From Alphaproteobacteria bacterium (GTDB lineage: Bacteria > Pseudomonadota > Alphaproteobacteria > M2410), in the NCBI GenBank assembly GCA_021774955.1, contig JAJFIN010000176.1, positions 1 through 12,903 of the forward strand: a stretch of 12,903 nt of DNA, read 5' to 3'. Positions 7,019 through 12,903 of the stretch are shown here, one piece after another (the stretch's first letter is position 1; every line of letters starts with the position of its first letter). A model generated the notes under the pieces. That model saw only the letters and a program-made list of their open reading frames with translations. It made no database searches and had not been told where the DNA came from. Position numbers and translations under genes: made by a program.

Positions 7019-8362
7019 TTAAAAGCCATAGGCCACTTGGAATTGATAAAGCATTTCAGTGCCCATTCCTGGGGCCGCAAAGTCACGCCATTCGAGTCCG
7101 CCTTTGACGACAATCGACGGCGCTAACCAATAGTTAAGGCCGACATTAATGCGCTTCTCTGCGTTCTCATCTCTGAGTTCTGCGCTCCCGGTAATGTCAT
7201 ATTCGCCGTAACGTACGACCGGTTCCATATTGCGAAGGACCGGGTGTTCTGTGACGCCAGAAAGACGATAGGCGACTTGGGCGTACCAAGCCTCTAGTTC
7301 CAACATGGACAGAAACTCGACATCGTCACCGGGTTCGTGGGCGCTAAACAGGCTGTCGCGCTCTGCCTTTAGATATTCAACGCGCGCATCCCATGGGCCT
7401 TGGGTAAAGGCCGCATCGAATCCCCAAAGGGTGAAGTCTGCGTCAGTGGGAGGGCCTCCCATCGGGCCATCGATACCGTCGACAGTGGCAACGAGGAATG
7501 AGCCGCCAAATTCGACATTTGAGATAGGAAGAAAACCGACACGTCCGGATACGGATTTATTACTGTTGTCATCGGTTCCCGCGGCTTCGAGTTCGATACC
7601 ACCTCCGTGGCCCATGCGAGGGCCGTTGCCGACCGCAAGAGCATAAGTCACCATGCCACCATTATCGCCGACAGGTATGCCGCCACGAAGTTGAACGCCA
7701 ATGTCATTGGCGGGCTGGACACCGTCATGACCGAAACCCGCTGGGGCATCGGGCAGTTTGTTGATCCAGCTAGGATGGAGACGCTCTTGGAATTGGCCAA
7801 CCGGGCTTAAGAATTTACCGGCGACCAACGTGGCGTTGTCGTGCAAGAATATATCAAATTGAGAATATTCGACTTCCACTTCGGTTTCACCTTCACTATC
7901 GGTGGTAATCTGAAGTTCCGATTCAAACAGTACCAAATCCTTGTATTGGAAGTGGAACATCGGATTGAACCTGCCTGACGTGAAAGTGTCTTCGCTGGTG
8001 CCATCGGAGATCATCAGACCGGCGTCGGCGTAACCTGCGATGTGCCATTTCATGTCTGAGTTACCAATGCCATTTGAAGCTTTGGCGATTTTGACAGCCT
8101 CTTGCTTGGCGGTTTTTGCTTCCTTGGTTGCTGTTTCAGCTTTGACAATAGCTGCCTCAGCGGTTTGGTTGGCTGTGTCGGCCTTGATGTTGGCCTGTTT
8201 CAGCATGGTTTTTAGGGCATTGAGATCTTGCTCCATTTGCTCAATGCGTTGAAGCAAGGCTGCATTCGACGTGTCACCCGTCGTTTGGGCTTGCGCCATT
8301 GCGGGATAAAGCAACAAGCTTCCCACCAATGCGGTACTTGCTAGAAATCTTTTTTTGTTCAT
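7019..8362 (-). CDS. Outer-membrane porin with N-terminal coiled coil (first gene of a porin/cytochrome operon)
   Basis: A 447-residue outer-membrane beta-barrel protein. Seen: a signal peptide (about 1-25, ending AMAQA), then an Ala/Lys/Glu-rich heptad region (about 33-96) predicted to form a periplasmic coiled coil. From about residue 104 there are alternating strands (WHIAGYADAGLMIS...), ending in phenylalanine (...YQFQVAYGF), as expected for BAM-assembled barrels. The layout recalls OprP/OprO- and DcaP-type trimeric porins, but I cannot assign a substrate. ATG at 8362 has AAGGAGAGG close upstream. Two small cytochrome c genes follow at 21 and 51 bases. The pairing suggests that the porin admits or releases a substrate whose periplasmic oxidation or reduction uses the cytochromes. 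This is inference; no catalytic enzyme gene lies in the operon. The upstream region carries concentric dyads and a weak promoter. Confidence 0.9.
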   Translation of the reverse strand: MNKKRFLASTALVGSLLLYPAMAQAQTTGDTSNAALLQRIEQMEQDLNALKTMLKQANIKADTANQTAEAAIVKAETATKEAKTAKQEAVKIAKASNGIGNSDMKWHIAGYADAGLMISDGTSEDTFTSGRFNPMFHFQYKDLVLFESELQITTDSEGETEVEVEYSQFDIFLHDNATLVAGKFLSPVGQFQERLHPSWINKLPDAPAGFGHDGVQPANDIGVQLRGGIPVGDNGGMVTYALAVGNGPRMGHGGGIELEAAGTDDNSNKSVSGRVGFLPISNVEFGGSFLVATVDGIDGPMGGPPTDADFTLWGFDAAFTQGPWDARVEYLKAERDSLFSAHEPGDDVEFLSMLELEAWYAQVAYRLSGVTEHPVLRNMEPVVRYGEYDITGSAELRDENAEKRINVGLNYWLAPSIVVKGGLEWRDFAAPGMGTEMLYQFQVAYGF

Positions 8363-8398
8363 CGTACCTCTCCTTAGTCCAGTGTTTTAACGCTCTGT

Positions 8399-8456
8399 AC
8401 TATAATTATGACATAGTGATTAGGTTGCTCATTACAATGAATTCAATATTCACTAT
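8399..8456 (-). promoter_or_regulatory. Putative promoter and concentric operator dyads of the porin operon
   Basis: Two dyads share one centre (between 8434 and 8435). The inner one is TCATT/AATGA (8429-8433, 8436-8440). The outer one is ATAGTGATTA/TATTCACTAT (8413-8422, 8447-8456), 9 of 10 paired. On the minus strand TATAGT (8404-8399) is a reasonable -10 element, 37 bases before the porin ATG. No good -35 is seen, which would fit an activator-dependent promoter. The regulator is unknown. Confidence 0.5.
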
Positions 8457-8559
8457 ACTGAGTATTATGGCTGCACGAGTAGATGGTCGAGTTTCACTGG
8501 CCTTTGGCTTCAAAGGGTTCAATCAGCGGGCACTCACTAATCTACGTGTGGGCAGCAAC

Positions 8560-8982
8560 CTATAGAAACACCTTGGGGGGATGGAGTAGAAGCGCGGGTC
8601 CAATTCCTGCAAACAAGAACGAGAGTCGGATTTCAACACCTGTCGGTTCTGAGGGGGGAAGGTTCGGGATCGTTGAGGTTAGAATGGCGCACAGCCCGAT
8701 GGCGCCAACACAACAGCATGGACCCGGTTTGAAATCACTAGATCTCGTTACCTGGGCAATTTGTTTATTGTCGGCGTTGCCGGGCAAACAATCATGTTTA
8801 TGGTCGCGCGTTGTCCGGTTGCCATGATGACTTTCAGCTTTTGAAGGGCCTGCATGGTGGCTGTCAGAGATCGAATGTTCATCGCCATGTGAAGCGGGTG
8901 AGACCGAACTGATGGCCGCCGTTGGATACAGCATGAGTGCCACCACCTGGAGTGCTAAAAGTATTCTTCTAAGATGTTTCAT
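8560..8982 (-). CDS. Small exported His/Cys-rich protein, possible metal-binding role
   Basis: A 140-residue protein with a hydrophobic N-terminal signal (about 1-25), then a histidine-rich stretch with eight His between residues 32 and 63. C65, a CCC triplet at 89-91 and C98 follow, then a second hydrophobic patch and a terminal PPKVFL. This composition resembles DUF2946/CopL-like small envelope proteins linked to copper and other metals, but I cannot assign it firmly. ATG at 8982 (AAAGG 5 bases upstream) is chosen over the in-frame ATG at 9051. The upstream one has no ribosome binding site, would lie upstream of the predicted transcription start at about 9024, and would bury the signal peptide. 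The gene precedes the porin/cytochrome operon by 197 bases and has its own FNR-type promoter, so it is probably induced at low oxygen. Confidence 0.72.
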   Translation of the reverse strand: MKHLRRILLALQVVALMLYPTAAISSVSPASHGDEHSISDSHHAGPSKAESHHGNRTTRDHKHDCLPGNADNKQIAQVTRSSDFKPGPCCCVGAIGLCAILTSTIPNLPPSEPTGVEIRLSFLFAGIGPALLLHPPKVFL

Positions 8983-9030
8983 AGCGACCTTTACATTCAA
9001 TCGGTGCCGCAATTCATTCTCAATAACGCC

Positions 9031-9072
9031 AATATAGGTGCCGTCAGACATGGCGAAATTGATCTATATCAA
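9031..9072 (-). promoter_or_regulatory. Class II FNR/FixK-type promoter
   Basis: A perfect FNR box TTGAT-ATAG-ATCAA (9072-9059 on the minus strand) is followed by 22 bases and a -10 hexamer TATATT (9036-9031). This spacing places the box centre at -41.5, the exact geometry of class II FNR-activated promoters. The predicted start is near 9024, with a 42-base leader to the ATG at 8982. It drives the His/Cys-rich gene; read-through into the porin operon is possible but unproven. FNR, Anr or FixK could bind the same box. Confidence 0.8.
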
Positions 9073-9198
9073 GAGTTGAAATCTATCGAAGAAGTGTGGC
9101 TTTTGGGGCACAAAATGTTAACAATGATAAGATGTTAACCTACCTAAGGGCATGGGTATTGCCGGCTGATACGGACCTGCTTTGGCCCATCGGCAGCG

Positions 9199-9954
9199 TC
9201 AGGGCTTTAGGCCGCGCTGTTGGTAATCTTCGACAAAAGACACAAAGTCTGGGTGGGCTGAGAGGCGGGTGTATTTGCGGCATTGTTTGCGCAGGTTATT
9301 GCCGCGTTTGCGTAACTCACGGGCTTCATGCGCCCGCTCGGGATCGAGGCTAAATCTAACGCCGGGGCTCGATGTGTTGCTGACCGAGCGGCGCGCCGGT
9401 TTGCTTTCTTCTTCGACGCGTTCGTTAAAGGCGATGGCGAGTTCGTTATAGGCGTCAATCTCTTCGCCGCAGGTTAAAAATTGATCCGTATACGCAATCA
9501 GCTTTGAGGTCACCGGCAGCATGGCCGAGAACGCTTTTCTTTTCTGTTGAGCTTTCTTGTCGAGGGTTGTGCGGCGCACAGCGCGATAGCTCGACCAGTC
9601 GGGCGCGTAAAGCCATTGGGTCGATCCGGCGACTTGGAACTGGTCAAACCTTTGGCCGCCAGCGGTGCGTCCTTCAAGGCGGAAGAGACGGGTGCGGGCA
9701 GGCAGCGCGAGGCAGGTTCCAGCCTTGAATTCGCCGATCATCCAATCATGAAGTTTTCCGCGACTCACCTCATAGCCCATGCGCATGGCCAGATGTCGAT
9801 CAAAGCAGGCATAGATTGCGGCATGGGTGGTGATCGCTCGGCCTTGGCTCATCAAGGGCGAGGCCGTGGTGAAGGGAGGAAGGCTCGCACCGGCGGGCTG
9901 AGCCATGAGCAACAGCGCTAAAACCAGTGAAAATCTGGGGTACAGCATTTTCAT
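9199..9954 (-). CDS. Uncharacterised exported protein with four cysteines
   Basis: A 251-residue protein I do not recognise. A signal peptide is visible (about residues 1-23, ending PAGAS), so it is probably periplasmic. The mature part has four cysteines (C50, C81, C162, C225), which could form two disulphides. Residues 46-123 look like a small beta-rich domain (ACFDRHLAMRMG, GTCLALPARTRLF, QWLYAPDWSSY). The rest is highly charged and probably helical, with basic stretches near 127-140 and 215-230. Start codons at 9954 and 9948 are both possible; 9954 gives a signal peptide with Lys2 and is preferred. It lies between the FNR-controlled gene downstream and tetR upstream, in the same direction as both, but is separated from each by regulatory elements, so it is likely a single-gene unit. 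No function is proposed. Confidence 0.72.
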   Translation of the reverse strand: MKMLYPRFSLVLALLLMAQPAGASLPPFTTASPLMSQGRAITTHAAIYACFDRHLAMRMGYEVSRGKLHDWMIGEFKAGTCLALPARTRLFRLEGRTAGGQRFDQFQVAGSTQWLYAPDWSSYRAVRRTTLDKKAQQKRKAFSAMLPVTSKLIAYTDQFLTCGEEIDAYNELAIAFNERVEEESKPARRSVSNTSSPGVRFSLDPERAHEARELRKRGNNLRKQCRKYTRLSAHPDFVSFVEDYQQRGLKP

Positions 9955-9973
9955 AACCCGTTTATTCTACTAC

Positions 9974-10003
9974 AAAATGCGCGAAATGCAGCTAATTTCC
10001 GCG
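9974..10003 (-). terminator. Possible terminator downstream of tetR
   Basis: On the minus strand, arms CGCGGAAAT (10003-9995) and ATTTCGCG (9987-9980) pair with one bulge around a 7-base loop, followed by CATTTT. The stem is sound but the T tract is short. It starts 37 bases after the tetR stop. Confidence 0.4.
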
Positions 10004-10040
10004 ACATCACTAAGAGGTGAAGTGGAAGGCGGATATGCCC

Positions 10041-10625
10041 CTAATTGGTGGCATTCTGAGAGAGTTCGCTCTTAATTCCTTCTCCACAGGCGTCAAGCAA
10101 TTGCTCTGTAAAGGCCGGATCAGACGATGCTCGCGCCAACACCATGCCCCCGATAGTCAATACGGCCGCGCGCAGGACTTGGGGGTCGGTTTCATGGAGG
10201 GAGGGCTCACTTCGGGCGATCTCGCTGGCCAGGTTTTTGATACGATCGGTGTAGGTTTTGCGTGCTTGAGGGCTGCCGCGTGCGGCATCGTTTGCCAAAG
10301 CCGCCATGGTGCAATCAGGTCCAACAATGCCGACATGTTCGGGAGCGACATAGTCTAGCAGAATGGCCAAGCCTTGTTGTTTCAGATTATCTGATGGGCT
10401 TCGATCCTTGAGTTTTTTCAAGAGCCCATAATCATTAGACAGAACTTCCCTGAACAGGTGGTCTTTTGAGCGGAAGTGATGATAAAAACCGCCATGCGTT
10501 AATTTGGCCGCCGCCATAACGGCATCAACACTTACTGCATGATAACCCCGTTTTCTAAACAGAGCACTTGCCTGTTTGATGATTTTTGCCCGCGTTTTGG
10601 CTTTGTGGTCAGGTTTGTAGCGCAT
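10041..10625 (-). CDS. TetR-family transcriptional regulator
   Basis: A 194-residue DNA-binding repressor. The N-terminal helix-turn-helix is clear: TRAKIIKQASALFRKRGYHA followed by VSVDAVMAAAKLTHGGFYHHFRSKDHLF (about residues 11-58), with the recognition helix near 39-49. The C-terminal ligand-binding half (about 60-194) is less conserved, as usual. ATG at 10625 is chosen because the family N-terminus starts there. The frame is open back to 10685, but that extension reads through the operator palindrome. The ribosome binding site is weak (GGTGAG). It is divergent from the glutathione S-transferase-like gene. A 44-bp palindrome in the 80-base gap is the obvious operator, so it very likely represses both itself and the GST gene and is released by an unknown small molecule. 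Confidence 0.93.
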   Translation of the reverse strand: MRYKPDHKAKTRAKIIKQASALFRKRGYHAVSVDAVMAAAKLTHGGFYHHFRSKDHLFREVLSNDYGLLKKLKDRSPSDNLKQQGLAILLDYVAPEHVGIVGPDCTMAALANDAARGSPQARKTYTDRIKNLASEIARSEPSLHETDPQVLRAAVLTIGGMVLARASSDPAFTEQLLDACGEGIKSELSQNATN

Positions 10626-10640
10626 CAGGCTCACCGGTAT

Positions 10641-10684
10641 TGTTGACTTTATAATATGATTATTGTCATATAATAAAGTCAACA
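10641..10684. promoter_or_regulatory. 44-bp operator palindrome with converging tetR and GST promoter elements
   Basis: Arms of 19 bp (10641-10659 and 10666-10684) match at 18 of 19 positions around a 6-base centre. Each outer end carries TTGACT, a good -35 box pointing inward: 10643-10648 for the plus strand and 10682-10677 for the minus strand. The AT-rich interior offers -10-like sequences for both, TATAAT at 10669-10674 (20-base spacing) or TCATAT at 17-base spacing, mirrored on the minus strand. TetR bound here would cover both promoters. Confidence 0.85.
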
Positions 10685-10705
10685 AAATGCAAGGCTTTAG
10701 ACGGT

Positions 10706-11455
10706 ATGAGTGACGAAATCACGCTCTATCAATTTCAATATTCCCACTTCAACGAAAAGGCCCGATGGGCGCTCGATTATAAAGGTGTGCCGCACCAGCG
10801 GATCAATTTGCTACCGGGGCCGCATATCCCGAAACTGCGAAAGCTAACCGGCCAAACTGCAACTCCAATCTTGAAAATTGGCAATGAATTTGTGTGCGGA
10901 TCGACGGCGATCATTGAGAAATTGGGGGCTCTTTATCCTGATCCACCACTTATTCCAGCAGACCCTGAAGAGCGGGCGAAGGCTATGGAGATTGTCGATT
11001 ATTTTGACAACGACATTGGCCCGCGGGTGCGGCGCGCTATGTTGGCCTCAGCTTTCGGGCATCCGTTTTATATCGCCAATATGTTTGGCCGTGGAAAACC
11101 GGCGTTGGTGCGATTTTTTTACGCGTTGACCTTACCACTGGTTTCAACGCTGATCAAAAAAGGCAATGGCATTACCGGGCCTGAATCGATAGAGGATGGC
11201 CATCGCGCTGCACAAGAAGCTCTTGATTTCATTGTTAAGACCAAGGGCGCTGGGGACTACCTCGTCGGGGATCGTTTTTCGATTGCCGATTTAACCGCCG
11301 CCTCCATTCTGGCGGCCGCCGCCGATCCACCAGGATCGCCGATGGAGCGGCCAAAACCGGCGCCCCCAGGTGTGCGGGACTGGTTGGCAAAATGGCATGA
11401 ACACGAGGGATCGCGCTGGATACGCGAGATCTATTCCCGTCACCGGATGGTTTGA
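10706..11455 (+). CDS. Glutathione S-transferase-family protein
   Basis: A 249-residue cytosolic protein with a thioredoxin-like N-terminal domain (about 1-80) and an all-helical C-terminal domain (about 90-240). Seen: the beta-alpha start ITLYQFQYSHFNEKARWAL, where S13 occupies the usual catalytic Ser/Cys position, the cis-proline P54 in TATPIL, and VCGSTAIIEKL (residues 63-73) at the glutathione gamma-glutamyl site. The C-terminal domain contains GDYLVGDRFSIADLTAASIL, the N-capping-box motif of GSTs. It may conjugate or reduce electrophiles with glutathione; the substrate is unknown. The ribosome binding site is weak (AGG 11 bases upstream). The gene is divergent from tetR and shares its operator, suggesting induction by a xenobiotic or metabolite. 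Its last 16 bases overlap the end of the convergent RAYT gene. Confidence 0.92.
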   Translation: MSDEITLYQFQYSHFNEKARWALDYKGVPHQRINLLPGPHIPKLRKLTGQTATPILKIGNEFVCGSTAIIEKLGALYPDPPLIPADPEERAKAMEIVDYFDNDIGPRVRRAMLASAFGHPFYIANMFGRGKPALVRFFYALTLPLVSTLIKKGNGITGPESIEDGHRAAQEALDFIVKTKGAGDYLVGDRFSIADLTAASILAAAADPPGSPMERPKPAPPGVRDWLAKWHEHEGSRWIREIYSRHRMV

Positions 11456-12294
11456 GACCGGGCTTCGCGCTCGGTTCTTTTGACCGCGCGGCTGACCGTT
11501 GAGATGTGAACATCGAAATGGGCGGCGATTTGGCGCAACGTGTAATGACCCTTCAGATAGGCTTCGGCCATAGCTGAATCTCTCTGAGCGTGGGCATCGG
11601 CAAACCAGGCCAAGGAGCGGCGCTCATCAGACGGGCTCGTTTGCGCCGGACGTTCGCCGGCGGCAATGGCCGCTGCGGTTCCTGCCGTGTCATTGATTGT
11701 TTGCCGCACAAAATGCTCCGTTCCAAGAATACTTTGATTATAGACATTGGCAAACAGGGTGCGCGCATCGGGCGGGGCTTGATCCGCAAAATTGCTATGG
11801 GCGTGCTCGATCACATCTGTCGCCAGCCATACCGGCGGCTTATGGGCGCCGTTCGTGTCATCAAAGAAACGCGCCGACCCCCAGCGCCATTGTTCGGCTG
11901 CCGGGCATAAGCCAAGGTGGACGGGCTCGTGCGCCAAATAAGAAAGAAGTGGCCCAAGATAGACGTCTTTTTCAAAAAGAATGGCGCGATAGCGGGTGCG
12001 AAAGAGGGGCCCCGAGCGTTGGCGCCGTCGATTGACCTCTTGGGTAAAGCCGCCGCCAATATGGCGCATGCCTCGCGTCAGGGTCGGTTTTAAGGTTTGC
12101 ACAAGCAGATGATAGCTGCCGGGGATTAGACAATAGCCAAAGATGCGCCAGCCATAGCGGCTGCAGGCCTCCCCAATCAGCTCTACGAACCGCTCGCCAT
12201 CTTGGCTGTCTGCGAATAGGAGCTCGCCTTCCTGGGCGCGGGCGGTAACATAATAGCAGGCGCCGGGATAAGTTAGCCGTAATGGTCGTGCCAT
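11440..12294 (-). CDS. RAYT-type transposase-like protein (Y1/IS200-like) with altered HUH motif
   Basis: A 284-residue protein of the REP-associated tyrosine transposase group. Seen: the N-terminus MARPLRLTYPGACYYVTAR, then GYCLIPGSYHLLVQT (residues 53-67) where the family normally has MPNHVHLL. The first histidine of the metal-binding HUH pair is therefore Ser60, while H62 is kept. Downstream, GGGFTQEVNRRRQRSGPLFRTRYRA and LLSYLAHEPVHLGL follow the family pattern; Y119 is the candidate nucleophile, and Asn-Pro-Val is changed to Glu-Pro-Val. A C-terminal helix-turn-helix (about 238-275, YTLRQIAAHFDVHISTVSRAVKR) is typical of the longer RAYTs. ATG at 12294 fits the family start. The frame is intact, so the protein may be a domesticated or DNA-binding derivative. 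No REP-like palindromes were found next to it. It overlaps the GST gene end by 16 bp. Confidence 0.88.
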   Translation of the reverse strand: MARPLRLTYPGACYYVTARAQEGELLFADSQDGERFVELIGEACSRYGWRIFGYCLIPGSYHLLVQTLKPTLTRGMRHIGGGFTQEVNRRRQRSGPLFRTRYRAILFEKDVYLGPLLSYLAHEPVHLGLCPAAEQWRWGSARFFDDTNGAHKPPVWLATDVIEHAHSNFADQAPPDARTLFANVYNQSILGTEHFVRQTINDTAGTAAAIAAGERPAQTSPSDERRSLAWFADAHAQRDSAMAEAYLKGHYTLRQIAAHFDVHISTVSRAVKRTEREARSQTIR

Positions 12295-12435
12295 AGCGTG
12301 GGGTCCCTCACTTGGGTATTTCACTTGACGCGAATCACAGAACAAAAAGTCTAAACGATTTCAGCAAAGCACTGCAAGAGCTGGCATTTTCTTCATTTCC
12401 ATACAGATTTTAGCGCAGTCGATCGCACCACCACT

Positions 12436-12903
12436 TTAAGGATCACAAGATGGCGGCGAAAGTGTGACCCGGCGCAAGGTGATGTTGAGGCGCCCACCCT
12501 TTTCTAACAACATGGACGTACCGGGATAGATACGATCCACGCCGTGATAGGCAAGGCGTGTGTCATCTTCGAGGATCACAATATCGCCGGATGCTAGTCT
12601 CACGCTTTTGGTTTTGCCGCCGCGCTTATTCGTCCCGATACGGAACAATGCGTCATCGCCCAAGGAAATTGAAACGACCGGCGCCGACATTTCCTGTTCG
12701 TCACGATCTTGATGCAGCCCCATCTTTGCCTGATCATCGTAAAAGTTGACAAGGCAACATTCGGGATCTTCGGGGTAATTGGTGGTCTCGTGCCATAAGC
12801 CAAGCAAGGAAGACGGGAGCGTCGGCCAGGCCTCGCCAGTGACGGGATGATGCGCTTGATAGCGATAGCCGTCGCGATCTGAGACCCAGCCGAGTGCGCC
12901 GGC
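12436..12903 (-). CDS. alkB: Alkylated-DNA dioxygenase AlkB, C-terminal 155 residues (5' end beyond the right edge)
   Basis: A 2-oxoglutarate/Fe(II)-dependent enzyme that oxidatively removes methyl lesions such as 1-methyladenine and 3-methylcytosine from DNA. The frame is open from the right edge (GALGWVSDRDGYRYQ..., matching the E. coli GHLGWTTHRQGYLYS segment), so the start lies outside and the internal ATG at 12807 is not the start. Iron ligands are intact: H and D of HQD (codons 12712-12714 and 12706-12708) and the distal H of YHG (12544-12546). The 2-oxoglutarate-binding arginines lie in GGRLNITLRR. CLVNFYDDQAKMGLHQDRDE and APVVSISLGDDALFRIG are the expected core strands. It is co-directional with the RAYT gene 141 bases away, but no functional link is apparent. 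No clear terminator follows. Confidence 0.95.
   Translation of the reverse strand, partial: AGALGWVSDRDGYRYQAHHPVTGEAWPTLPSSLLGLWHETTNYPEDPECCLVNFYDDQAKMGLHQDRDEQEMSAPVVSISLGDDALFRIGTNKRGGKTKSVRLASGDIVILEDDTRLAYHGVDRIYPGTSMLLEKGGRLNITLRRVTLSPPSCDP

Noticed and set aside
8040..8252. Hydrophobic 70-residue frame on the plus strand
   Set aside because: It is the complement of the Ala/Lys-rich coiled-coil codons of the porin, which force a hydrophobic antisense frame. No ribosome binding site was seen.
8501..8516. CCTTTGGCTTCAAAGG hairpin downstream of the His/Cys-rich gene as a terminator
   Set aside because: Only a 6-bp stem and no T tract on either strand, so termination cannot be supported.
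9118..9138. Repeated ATGTTAAC units 17 bases apart upstream of the FNR box
   Set aside because: Only two short copies, not matching the CtrA spacing, and lying outside the predicted promoter core. Probably chance in an AT-rich gap.
9547..9921. 124-residue frame on the plus strand
   Set aside because: It lies wholly opposite the exported protein at 9199-9954, has no signal or family pattern, and the minus-strand frame has a proper signal peptide.
12308..12327. Two TCACTTG direct repeats upstream of the RAYT gene
   Set aside because: Seven-base repeats with a 13-base period and only two copies. They do not resemble REP palindromes and are too short to support as an element.
1..12903. CRISPR arrays, tRNA or rRNA genes, prophage or complete insertion sequences
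   Set aside because: No regularly spaced repeats, no cloverleaf or rRNA segments and no terminal inverted repeats around the RAYT gene were seen on reading both strands.

Overview
The window reads as chromosomal DNA of a mid-GC alphaproteobacterium. The protein sequences (FtsK, GlnK-AmtB, the DUF4212/VC_2705-type symporter pair, the small c-type cytochromes), a perfect TTAA-N7-TTAA CtrA-type box and a perfect FNR-type box all fit that group. The genus cannot be fixed from the sequence alone. There is no CRISPR array, tRNA, rRNA or complete insertion sequence.

Left part (1-3981, minus strand): the first 558 residues of the DNA translocase FtsK run off the left edge. Next comes the ammonium-sensing operon glnK-amtB, closed by a strong intrinsic terminator. 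A stem-loop sits between glnK and amtB just before the amtB ribosome binding site. The 335-base gap upstream of glnK (3647-3981) has no gene. It holds a near-consensus sigma-54 promoter, a CtrA-type box and a cluster of overlapping inverted repeats.

Centre left (3982-6297, plus strand): a two-gene operon encodes a sodium:solute symporter of the VC_2705 type (small DUF4212 subunit plus large SSS subunit), probably for acetate or another small carboxylate. It ends in a hairpin that also serves the converging cytochrome gene.

Centre (6296-9072, minus strand): an outer-membrane porin with a periplasmic coiled coil is followed by two small exported monohaem cytochromes c in one tight operon. Upstream lies a separate gene for a small exported His/Cys-rich protein. 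That gene has a textbook class II FNR promoter: a perfect 14-bp box exactly 22 bp from a TATATT -10 element. The porin promoter region carries two dyads sharing one centre. This oxygen-linked porin/cytochrome/metal-protein neighbourhood is the best candidate here for something undescribed.

Right part (9199-12903): an unrecognised exported four-cysteine protein; a TetR regulator divergent from a glutathione S-transferase-like gene, with a 44-bp near-perfect palindrome between them that contains promoter elements of both; a RAYT-type transposase-like protein whose HUH motif has lost its first histidine; and the C-terminal part of the DNA dealkylase AlkB, cut by the right edge. The GST and RAYT genes overlap tail to tail by 16 bp.
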